The translations under genes were made by a program, and so were the position numbers. The notes beneath the pieces were generated by a model. It was not told where the DNA came from. It made no database searches and saw only the letters and a program-made list of their open reading frames with translations. Below are positions 1 to 5,953 of a stretch of DNA of 11,784 nt, in pieces. How positions within the stretch are numbered: the stretch's first letter is position 1; each line of letters begins with the position of its first letter. This DNA is from Armatimonadota bacterium (lineage in GTDB: Bacteria > Armatimonadota > Abditibacteriia > CG2-30-59-28), in assembly GCA_016199605.1 (NCBI GenBank), contig JACQGJ010000498.1, positions 1 through 11,784 of the forward strand, written 5' to 3'.

Positions 1-188
1 AAGCTGAGGGCAAGGGAACCTACGGCATGAAAGTGATGGGGCAGGGCAAACTGGGCGATGACGCCCGTTCGGCAATCCGGTACCAGTTGTCGGTTCCCGT
101 CGACGCCTTCGTGATCGGCATGGAAGACAGGAGGCAGGTCGATGAGAATGTGCGACTGGTTTCGGAGCTAACCTCGGATTCTGGATAA
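1..188 (+). CDS. Aldo/keto reductase, C-terminal fragment (5' end outside window)
   Basis: An open frame enters from the window edge (first full codon at base 3) and ends at TAA 186-188, giving 61 residues. The segment GKGTYGMKVMGQGKLGD, followed by VPVDAFVIGMEDRRQVDENV, matches the C-terminal part of NADPH-dependent aldo/keto reductases. There, a barrel strand with a 'G(M/V)K' segment is followed by a 'vIvGm.s.eql.eNv' cofactor-binding element. Family members reduce carbonyl compounds in the cytoplasm, but the substrate cannot be inferred from this fragment. The stop codon overlaps the ribosome binding site of the next gene, so the two are probably co-transcribed. The catalytic Asp-Tyr-Lys-His residues lie upstream of the window. 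Confidence 0.8.
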   Translation, partial: AEGKGTYGMKVMGQGKLGDDARSAIRYQLSVPVDAFVIGMEDRRQVDENVRLVSELTSDSG

Positions 189-201
189 GGAGACCGCGAC
201 A

Positions 202-693
202 ATGGATCTTTACTTCGTGCGCCATGGCATCGCTGCTGAGCGAGGAACCTACGCCAGCGACTTCGATCGTCCCTTGGTCGACGAAGGCGTCAGCAAGATG
301 AAGGCTATCGGCAAGGCTTTGAAGAAGCTGGGAGCGAGACCCGACATGATTCTCACCAGTCCCCTTGTTCGAGCCAGAGAGACCGCCGAGATCGTCGCCA
401 AAGCGCTCGCGGTGGACGAGAAGCTGATGCAAGCGCCGGAGCTGGCGTGTGGCTGCGGCTTGAGGCGGCTTGCCAAGCTGCTGGAGGCAAAGGGCAACCC
501 GGAGTCAGTCATGGTCGTAGGCCATGAACCCGACTTCAGCGTGATGATTGGTGAGTTGATTGGGACTCCGGAGGTGGAGATGAAGAAGGGCGCTGTGGCT
601 CTCGTTCGAGTGTCCGGGAAAGTTCAGCCCAACAATGGGACGCTTGCATGGTTAAAGCCTCCCAAGCAGTTGGTCGCCATCGCCTTGGGATGA
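202..693 (+). CDS. sixA: SixA-type phosphohistidine phosphatase
   Basis: This is a 163-residue histidine-phosphatase (phosphoglycerate mutase-like) protein. The N-terminus MDLYFVRHG carries the RHG signature, with His8 as the expected phospho-acceptor. SPLVRARETAE (about 53-63) supplies the phosphate-binding arginine, and VGHEPDF has the second catalytic His108. The short length, without extra helical insertions, is typical of SixA. In E. coli, SixA removes phosphate from phosphohistidine on signalling or PTS proteins; the target here is unknown. The ATG is preceded by AAGGAG (187-192) at 9 nt, overlapping the upstream stop codon, which suggests an operon with the aldo/keto reductase. A generic phosphatase of the same superfamily is the alternative. 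Confidence 0.88.
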   Translation: MDLYFVRHGIAAERGTYASDFDRPLVDEGVSKMKAIGKALKKLGARPDMILTSPLVRARETAEIVAKALAVDEKLMQAPELACGCGLRRLAKLLEAKGNPESVMVVGHEPDFSVMIGELIGTPEVEMKKGAVALVRVSGKVQPNNGTLAWLKPPKQLVAIALG

Positions 694-764
694 TCCTGCC
701 CTCCCAGGACTGAGAAACACATGTTCTAAGCCAAAGCCTCCCGCGAATAATCTCTCCCCGCTTA

Positions 765-793
765 TTTACTTCAGAGGGGGAAGGTTATACAAT
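765..793 (+). promoter_or_regulatory. Predicted sigma-70 promoter for the DUF1638-PilT operon
   Basis: The -35 box is TTTACT (765-770) and the -10 box TACAAT (788-793), separated by 17 bp. The -10 matches five of six consensus bases and the -35 four of six. Transcription would begin near base 800, leaving a leader of about 195 nt before the ATG at 995. Identified by inspection only. Confidence 0.5.
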
Positions 794-794
794 T

Positions 795-835
795 CGCCCT
801 GTCAGGTGATAGGGCGGCTCGGACTACTGCGCCCT
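795..835 (+). repeat. Two alternative, mutually exclusive hairpins in the leader
   Basis: CGCCCT (795-800), AGGGCG (811-816) and CGCCCT (830-835) lie in a row. The central copy is the exact reverse complement of both flanking copies. It could pair leftward (10-nt loop) or rightward (13-nt loop), but not both at once. The left copy lies at the predicted transcription start, so in RNA only the right-hand hairpin may form. In DNA the left pair could act as an operator. No regulatory role is proven. Confidence 0.4.
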
Positions 836-846
836 TCGCACATAAC

Positions 847-890
847 AAAGGTTGGTTGACAGACCAGCGGGTAGCGCACTTGCAACCTTT
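847..890 (+). repeat. 8-bp inverted repeat (hairpin) in leader
   Basis: AAAGGTTG (847-854) and CAACCTTT (883-890) are perfect reverse complements separated by 28 nt. In the transcript they could form a long-looped stem. The stem is too AT-rich and its loop too long for an ordinary Rho-independent terminator. It sits between two other hairpins in the same leader. Confidence 0.4.
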
Positions 891-912
891 CTTCGGGACG
901 TGAAGTCCCAAG
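891..912 (+). repeat. Compact hairpin in leader
   Basis: GGGAC (895-899), a GTGAA loop and GTCCC (905-909) form a perfect 5-bp stem. Outer CTT (891-893) and AAG (910-912) add three pairs around a one-base bulge. No T-run follows, so this is not a standard terminator. It adds to the structured leader ahead of the DUF1638-PilT gene. Confidence 0.4.
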
Positions 913-980
913 CGTCAGTGTTCTGCCGGCCGTTCAAATGAAAAGAAGTCTGCCCAGCGGACGAAGTGTAGGCAACTGGC

Positions 981-986
981 AGGAGG
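981..986 (+). promoter_or_regulatory. Strong Shine-Dalgarno deciding the DUF1638-PilT start
   Basis: AGGAGG lies 8 nt upstream of ATG 995, ideal spacing for translation initiation. The longer reading from ATG 938 has no such site and would add 19 non-conserved residues, so 995 is preferred. Confidence 0.85.
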
Positions 987-994
987 TACGCCCT

Positions 995-3034
995 ATGCGG
1001 CTCAGATTGATTGCTTGTGATACGTTGCGTCGGGAGATCACTCATCTCGTTCCGAGGTCCCAGCACCAGATTGACCTCGACTGGCTTCCCCTCGGCACAC
1101 AGGAGGCGCCCGACTCCGCGCGTCGCGCGTTGCAGGAGAAGATCGACAATTTCGAACCGAACGAGTACGATGCGATCCTCCTCGGTTATTGCCTCTGCAA
1201 CACTTTCATCGCCGGCTTAACGACCCCCCACACCCCTCTGGTTGTTCCCCGCGTCTATGACCATACGGACCTCTACCTGGGATCCAGACAGCGGCACAAG
1301 GAGTCCTTCGAGAAAGAGCCGGGGACCTTTTACTTCACCTCCGGGCGTGTGGAGGCGTGGGACTCAAGCCAGGGGCATTCCGCCTGGACCCAGAGTCACC
1401 GTCTCCTTCGCCAGCGCACCTACGAGAACATGGTCAAGGAGTACGGCGCGGACAATGCCAAGACCATGATCGACACCGTCAAGGATTGGTCGTGCCCCTA
1501 TTTCTGCGGGTGCTTTATCAAAACGGGACTGGAAGGCGACGAGGAAGCAAGGCTGAAGGCCCAGCAGATTTGCAGTGAGGACGGCTGGCGGTTCGAGGAG
1601 GTGGAGGGTGACCTGGGGCTGCTACAGCGGTGGCTGTGCGGACCGTGGTCCCCGGAGGAATTCCTGATCGTCAAGCCCGGGCAGCGCGTGATCGAGACTT
1701 TCGATGAGACCGTCTACGCCACGAAGACTTACCTGTCGGTCCCTCAGTCGCCCGCGAGTGAGGCAACCACGGCTGACGCGCAAGCACCTGCGGTTGCGCC
1801 CACAGCCGAGGGGGCGCCCCCTGAACCAGCCGGACGAGGTTCCCCACCAACGGAAGAACGACAGCCTTCGGAGCCGCTTCGAGCCGCTCTTCCCCCTTGT
1901 GAAGATGGAGAAGTGGATACCTCTCTGAACATCGACGACCTCTTGCGAAACCTGGTGGAACGAGGCGGATCAGACCTCCACATCAAAGCCGGGCAGCCTC
2001 CGGTCATCAGGGTCCACGGACACCTTTTCCGGCTCGATCACCAGCCCATGACGCCGGCAACTACGAAGTCCCTCATGTACAGCCTTATGAATGAGGAGCG
2101 AATCCGGAGTTACGAAAAGGACCTCGAGATGGACTTGGCGCATTCCATCCCCGGAGTCGCCCGGTTTCGGGTAAACATTCTGAGGCAACGGCAAAACGTC
2201 GGTGGTGTCATGCGCCAGATTCCCATCAACATCAAGACCATCGACGAGATGGGCCTTCCTCAGGTCTTGAAAGACCTGTCGTTGCGACCGAGGGGTTTGA
2301 TCCTGGTTACCGGCCCGACGGGAAGCGGCAAGTCGACCACGTTGGCCTCGTGCATCGACCACATCAACCTGAACCGTCGGGCGCACGTCGTCACGATTGA
2401 AGACCCGATCGAGTTTGTCCATACGGACAAGAAGGCCATCCTCGAGCAACGAGAACTGGGGCAGGACACTCACAGTTTTGCCGACGCGCTCAAGCACGTC
2501 ATGCGCCAGGCGCCCGACGTAATCCTTGTGGGAGAGATGCGTGACTTGGAAACCATCTCCCTTGCCATCACCGCTGCCGAGACGGGTCACTTGGTGTTCG
2601 GCACCCTCCATACAACGGACGCAGCGCAGACGATCGACCGCATTATCGACGTGTTTCCTCCTGAACAGCAGGAGCAGATTCGCGCTCAGCTCGCGATTAC
2701 GTTGGAGGCGGTGGTCTCTCAATCCCTTCTGCCCCTCAAAGGCAAACAGGGCCGCATGCCGGCTTTCGAGATCATGGTCTGCACTCCCGCCATCCGGGCG
2801 CTCATCCGTGAGGCCAAGACCCACCAGATGTACACCATCATTCAAAGCTCGGCAGACCTGGGCATGATCTCTCTCGATCAGTCCCTGCTGAACATACTGC
2901 AAGAGGACACGGTCACCTGGGAGGACGCACTCGCGAAAACCTCCAATCCGGTTGATTTCGTGGAACGGGCGAAACGGATGGGACTGGCCCCTGAACAAGT
3001 GGGAGGTGAGAAGAGTGAAATACAAAATGGATGA
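995..3034 (+). CDS. DUF1638-PilT fusion: DUF1638 domain joined to a type IV pilus retraction ATPase
   Basis: A 679-residue protein in three parts. Residues about 3-230 match DUF1638: LIACDTLRREI, LLGYCLCN (Cys66, Cys68), VVPRVYDH, LGSRQRH, a PGTFYFTSG segment and SCPYFCGC (Cys167, Cys171, Cys173). Residues about 245-305 are a Pro/Ala/Glu-rich linker. Residues about 310-675 are a complete PilT: SDLHIKAGQPP, Walker A GPTGSGKST (440-448), Asp box EDPIE (469-473), Walker B DVILVGEMRD (508-517, Glu514), His box GHLVFGTLHTT (His532, His539) and a C-terminal AIRALIRE motif. PilT hexamers hydrolyse ATP at the inner membrane to depolymerise pili and drive twitching motility. DUF1638 has no known function; I recall members near corrinoid methyltransferase genes in methanogens. 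PilT is normally about 350 residues with no such extension. Both parts look intact. The next pilT overlaps its end. Confidence 0.9.
   Translation: MRLRLIACDTLRREITHLVPRSQHQIDLDWLPLGTQEAPDSARRALQEKIDNFEPNEYDAILLGYCLCNTFIAGLTTPHTPLVVPRVYDHTDLYLGSRQRHKESFEKEPGTFYFTSGRVEAWDSSQGHSAWTQSHRLLRQRTYENMVKEYGADNAKTMIDTVKDWSCPYFCGCFIKTGLEGDEEARLKAQQICSEDGWRFEEVEGDLGLLQRWLCGPWSPEEFLIVKPGQRVIETFDETVYATKTYLSVPQSPASEATTADAQAPAVAPTAEGAPPEPAGRGSPPTEERQPSEPLRAALPPCEDGEVDTSLNIDDLLRNLVERGGSDLHIKAGQPPVIRVHGHLFRLDHQPMTPATTKSLMYSLMNEERIRSYEKDLEMDLAHSIPGVARFRVNILRQRQNVGGVMRQIPINIKTIDEMGLPQVLKDLSLRPRGLILVTGPTGSGKSTTLASCIDHINLNRRAHVVTIEDPIEFVHTDKKAILEQRELGQDTHSFADALKHVMRQAPDVILVGEMRDLETISLAITAAETGHLVFGTLHTTDAAQTIDRIIDVFPPEQQEQIRAQLAITLEAVVSQSLLPLKGKQGRMPAFEIMVCTPAIRALIREAKTHQMYTIIQSSADLGMISLDQSLLNILQEDTVTWEDALAKTSNPVDFVERAKRMGLAPEQVGGEKSEIQNG
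3002..3009 (+). promoter_or_regulatory. Shine-Dalgarno deciding the second pilT start (GTG 3015)
   Basis: GGAGGTGA closely matches the 16S rRNA tail complement. Its GGAGG core is 8 nt from GTG 3015. The in-frame ATG 3027 would be 20 nt from the core, and the longer ATG reading from 2952 lies well inside the upstream gene. Confidence 0.75.
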
Positions 3035-4139
3035 TCTGCTTCGCGGCGTGGTGCAACAGAACGCCTCCGACCTGATCCTTAAAGAAGACCAGCCCCCGAT
3101 CTTTCGTGTCTATGGAGACTGCTTTCCGATCAAGGGGCCCGCTCTCGACAGGGACGAAATCCGCGAGCTCGTCTACACGATTCTAAGCCCGTCGCAGATT
3201 GCTCAGTTCGAAAGAGATATGGAGTTGGATCTCGCTCACGAGATCAGAGGCTTTTCGCGCTACCGGGTGAACGTCTTTATGCAGCGTGAGTCCACGGGGT
3301 TCGTCGCTCGCGCCATCCCCTTCCACATGCCAACCATGGAAGAAATCAACTTGCCGCAAGCCGCACGAGATTTCTGCCACCGGCCTCGCGGTATGATTCT
3401 CGTGACCGGTCCCACGGGATCCGGCAAGTCGACGACTTTGTCGGCAATGGTCAGTTACATCAACGAACGGGAATCGGTACACATCATGGCGGTTGAGGAC
3501 CCCGTCGAGTTTGTCTACGAAGATAGGGAAGCGCTCATCAACCAACGGGAGCTGGGGACGGATACCCTCTCCTTCGCAAACGCCCTGAAGCGCGTCCTGC
3601 GCCAGGACCCGGACGTGATTCTCGTGGGAGAGATGCGCGACCTGGAAACCATCGCCCTCGCCATCACCGCGGCGGAAACGGGACACCTTGTGTTCGCGAC
3701 CTTGCACACGACGAATGCAGCCCAAACCGTCGACCGTGTCATCGATGTGTTCCCGCCCTATCAGCAACAACAGATTCGCATGCAGTTGGCCGTCAATCTG
3801 GTGGGAATCGTGTCTCAGACCTTGTTGAAGAGAATCGACGGGAAAGGGCGAGTGGCGGCGTATGAAACCCTTATCGCCGTGCCGGCAGTGCGGAACATCA
3901 TCCGAGAGGCCAAGACCTTCCAGCTCCCCTCCACGATTCAAACGGGACTGAAACAGGGGATGATGTCTCTGGACCAGTACCTCGCCGGGCTGGTGCTGGA
4001 TGGTGTGGTGACCCGTGAGGCAGCCTTCGACAAGGCCTCCGATCCGAACAACTTCAACCAAATCTACCAAGAGATGGAACAGGACAAAAAAGCGGCGGCA
4101 GCCGCGGCTGAGGCGGCTCGAGCGCGACAACGCAGATAG
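3015..4139 (+). CDS. pilT: Type IV pilus retraction ATPase PilT (second copy)
   Basis: This is a 374-residue PilT of near-normal length, read from GTG 3015. It has the N-terminal PAS-like segment (SDLILKEDQPPIFRVYG) and Walker A GPTGSGKST (132-140). Walker B is DVILVGEMRD (200-209, Glu206), the His box is GHLVFATLHTT (His224, His231), and the C-terminal motif AVRNIIREAK varies the PilT AIRNLIRE element. It should form a cytoplasmic hexamer at the pilus base that powers retraction. It resembles the PilT half of the upstream fusion along its whole length but has diverged, so the pair is an old duplication or a PilT/PilU-like division of labour. The 20-nt overlap with the fusion gene suggests translational coupling. 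The tail is Ala/Arg-rich and probably disordered. No other pilus gene is visible nearby. Confidence 0.93.
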   Translation: MKYKMDDLLRGVVQQNASDLILKEDQPPIFRVYGDCFPIKGPALDRDEIRELVYTILSPSQIAQFERDMELDLAHEIRGFSRYRVNVFMQRESTGFVARAIPFHMPTMEEINLPQAARDFCHRPRGMILVTGPTGSGKSTTLSAMVSYINERESVHIMAVEDPVEFVYEDREALINQRELGTDTLSFANALKRVLRQDPDVILVGEMRDLETIALAITAAETGHLVFATLHTTNAAQTVDRVIDVFPPYQQQQIRMQLAVNLVGIVSQTLLKRIDGKGRVAAYETLIAVPAVRNIIREAKTFQLPSTIQTGLKQGMMSLDQYLAGLVLDGVVTREAAFDKASDPNNFNQIYQEMEQDKKAAAAAAEAARARQRR

Positions 4140-4175
4140 CGCAGCCCCAGTGACCGGAGGCGCGGGTCAGGCAAA

Positions 4176-4204
4176 TTTACTTTTCCTTTCCGCTTCTCTA
4201 TAGA
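4176..4204 (+). promoter_or_regulatory. Predicted promoter for the sigma/anti-sigma operon
   Basis: The -35 box TTTACT (4176-4181) and the -10 box TATAGA (4199-4204) are separated by 17 bp. Transcription would start near base 4211, giving a short leader of about 35 nt before GTG 4246. The -35 hexamer is identical to the one predicted upstream of the DUF1638-PilT gene. The -10 is only a moderate match. Confidence 0.45.
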
Positions 4205-4245
4205 TCTGCCGTCAAAGCGCAACCTCCCATGGGAAAGGAATTGAT

Positions 4246-4851
4246 GTGGTCTTTGCACTAAAGCCTTCCGTGGCAGACGGCACGCGAGTGCGAGTTGATC
4301 CCGCGGAGAAACGACGGCGTTTCGAATCCCTGGCAGAGCCCCTGGCGCGGGAAATCCTCAACGCTGCCCTTCGGATGACCCACGACCGAGATGATGCGGA
4401 AGACTTGGCCCAGGAGTCCTTCGTCCGGGCCTATGCGGGGTTTCATCAGTTCGAGAGCGGAACCAACTTCAAAGCGTGGCTGTATCGCATTCTGACTAAC
4501 ACCTATATCAACCAGTACCGAAAAAGGGCTCGCACTCCGGACTCAATCGCCTGGGAGGACGTCACTCCGGACCTCGAGCACAAGGTTCTCGAAGGTTCGG
4601 GTTCGGGAACAAATCCCGAGGACCTGTTGTTAAACCGGGTGTTAGACGAAGACATCAAGAATGCCTTGAGGAACTTGGACGAGAGCTTTCGGATGGTTGT
4701 CATACTTTCGGATTTGCAGGGCTTGACGTATCAGGAGATCGCCGACTCCTTGCGGATCCCTATGGGAACAGTACGTTCGCGTTTGTGCCGGGGAAGGCGA
4801 ATGCTCAAGAAGATGTTGATGAGTTACGGAAAGCAAAGAGGACTCGTTTAG
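4246..4851 (+). CDS. ECF sigma factor, SigR/SigH-like
   Basis: A 201-residue extracytoplasmic-function sigma factor with only regions 2 and 4. Region 2 (about 27-94) contains DAEDLAQESFVRAY and the stretch FKAWLYRILTNTYINQYRKR, close to the actinobacterial SigR/SigH (ECF12-like) group. Region 4 (about 136-192) has the helix-turn-helix YQEIADSLRIPMGTVRSRL that reads the -35 element. It directs RNA polymerase to a stress regulon. GTG 4246 is chosen because AAAGGAA (4234-4240) lies 5 nt upstream; nearby ATG codons are in other frames. The anti-sigma gene follows after 21 nt, the usual arrangement for a sigma factor held inactive by its partner. SigR relatives respond to thiol oxidation in actinobacteria, but the trigger here is not shown by the sequence. 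Confidence 0.93.
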   Translation: MVFALKPSVADGTRVRVDPAEKRRRFESLAEPLAREILNAALRMTHDRDDAEDLAQESFVRAYAGFHQFESGTNFKAWLYRILTNTYINQYRKRARTPDSIAWEDVTPDLEHKVLEGSGSGTNPEDLLLNRVLDEDIKNALRNLDESFRMVVILSDLQGLTYQEIADSLRIPMGTVRSRLCRGRRMLKKMLMSYGKQRGLV

Positions 4852-4872
4852 ATTAGAGTTGAGGTTAGCCCC

Positions 4873-5754
4873 GTGAAGTGTAAACTGAACATCGATGAAG
4901 CCCTGATCTCCGCCTATGTAGACGGTGAGCTTGCTCTGGTAGAGCAACAGAAGATCGCTCGACATCTGTCGGAGTGCCCGCAGTGCGAAGCAACCCGACA
5001 CGAGCTTGCCGGTATCAAAGCTTTGGTCAAGACAAAGAGCGAAGTGTCCGCTCTCCCTGCTTACTTCTGGATGAGAGTTCAGGCGCGCCTCGATACTGCC
5101 GATCGCGGTGCGCCTTCAACCAGCCGCCAGGCAAAACCTGCCACCCAGCCGATCCGGTGGGGAGCCATCCTGGCGCTTTCTGCCGTCACCGCAGTAGCGC
5201 TCGTGTCCTTGCTCCAGAATCTCCGTCCACGTTCTGAGCGGGTTTCCCCCCCCATGATGGGACAGGCTTTGGATGCTGCACAGTTGGCCGGGGGCTTCCA
5301 ACGCCATCAGGGAACAGACGATACGCCTTGCCAGTGCGAGATGCGATACGACTTGGCCTCCACCCAGGAGGCGGCAACATGGCTGTCCAAGGTCATGGGA
5401 CACCCAGTCACGGCTCCCAACGCCGAACAGATGGGATACCACGTGGCCAAGGCAGGGCCTTGCAGTTGCATGATCCCCGGCAAGACGGCCCTCATCATCT
5501 GGAAGAAGGGCGATCATACCGTGGCTTACCTGCAATCCCATACGGGTCAATCCCCCTTGTGCTTCCCAGGATCGAAGCTGGAACGCATCAGTGGTCGAGA
5601 AGTGTCGGTCGCGTACCACGACGCCCTTGAAGTTGTGGGATGGCATGAGGACCAATCGACCTGCGCCTTGATGGGCAATCAGCAGGATTCCAACGATTTG
5701 GCCCAGTTGGTTGCCCCTCAACCAGTGGGCAATCGTCCGCAGTCCGGCCGGTAG
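4873..5754 (+). CDS. Membrane-anchored zinc-binding anti-sigma factor with CxC-rich outer domain
   Basis: This 293-residue protein should bind and inhibit the preceding sigma factor. Residues 1-50 form a zinc-binding anti-sigma domain with the signature His31-x3-Cys35-x2-Cys38 (HLSECPQC) and an extra Cys3. A single membrane helix spans about 97-114. The rest, about 120-293, should lie outside the cytoplasmic membrane. It carries two CxC pairs (Cys153/Cys155 and Cys197/Cys199), plus Cys230 and Cys264. Its closing pattern (VSVAYHDALEVVGWHED, then an 'alMG...dsndLaqLv' stretch) resembles the outer domain of other predicted transmembrane anti-sigma factors. The cysteines suggest metal or redox sensing; this is inference. 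Actinobacterial RsrA, the partner of SigR, is small and soluble, so this pairing differs. The GTG start has a modest TTGAGGT site (4859-4865) 7 nt upstream. Confidence 0.88.
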   Translation: MKCKLNIDEALISAYVDGELALVEQQKIARHLSECPQCEATRHELAGIKALVKTKSEVSALPAYFWMRVQARLDTADRGAPSTSRQAKPATQPIRWGAILALSAVTAVALVSLLQNLRPRSERVSPPMMGQALDAAQLAGGFQRHQGTDDTPCQCEMRYDLASTQEAATWLSKVMGHPVTAPNAEQMGYHVAKAGPCSCMIPGKTALIIWKKGDHTVAYLQSHTGQSPLCFPGSKLERISGREVSVAYHDALEVVGWHEDQSTCALMGNQQDSNDLAQLVAPQPVGNRPQSGR

Positions 5755-5887
5755 GCCAGCACGCGAGCGGTCTTTTGCCTCAACGACAGCCGCTCCGGTG
5801 GAATTGCGGTATCCGATCTTTCCGGCAACCCACTCGAGATATCCTCCATGGGCGCCTCCGACAGGCTCGCACTCCGCCGGACTTCTC

Positions 5888-5916
5888 TTGACGTGTCCCT
5901 CTCGCCTCACTACAAT
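5888..5916 (+). promoter_or_regulatory. Predicted sigma-70 promoter for the M24/DUF1841 operon
   Basis: TTGACG (5888-5893) and TACAAT (5911-5916) are separated by 17 bp, each matching five of six consensus bases. The start would be near 5923, about 30 nt before ATG 5954. The preceding 5755-5887 stretch holds nothing else I can recognise. Confidence 0.65.
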
Positions 5917-5953
5917 GATCGACGCTCGATCTCTTTCCTGAAAGGTTTGGATC

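Noticed and set aside
689..704. TCCTG/CAGGA hairpin after sixA as a terminator
   Set aside because: The stem is only 5 bp and no T-run follows.
731..745. CCAAAGCCTCCCG resembling part of a cyclic-di-GMP (GEMM) riboswitch
   Set aside because: The rest of the motif, including the other conserved helix and tetraloop-receptor parts, is absent, and it lies upstream of the predicted transcription start.
856..885. TTGACA (856-861) in the leader as another promoter
   Set aside because: The only partner near the right spacing is TTGCAA at 880-885, a poor -10, and the region is part of an inverted repeat.
938..994. Longer start (ATG 938) for the DUF1638-PilT gene
   Set aside because: No Shine-Dalgarno site precedes it, the added residues are not conserved, and AGGAGG lies 8 nt before ATG 995.
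2952..3014. Longer start (ATG 2952) for the second PilT
   Set aside because: It lies deep inside the fusion gene, lacks a ribosome binding site, and adds residues that are the out-of-frame reading of the upstream gene's end.
1970..3025. Long antisense frame of 351 residues opposite the PilT half
   Set aside because: It mirrors a strongly conserved coding region, has no recognisable domain, and a similar antisense frame lies opposite the second pilT (3183-4130), as expected from codon bias.
5711..5941. Small + strand frame between the anti-sigma and M24 genes
   Set aside because: It overlaps the anti-sigma 3' end and the predicted promoter, has low-complexity Pro/Ser/Arg content and no ribosome binding site.
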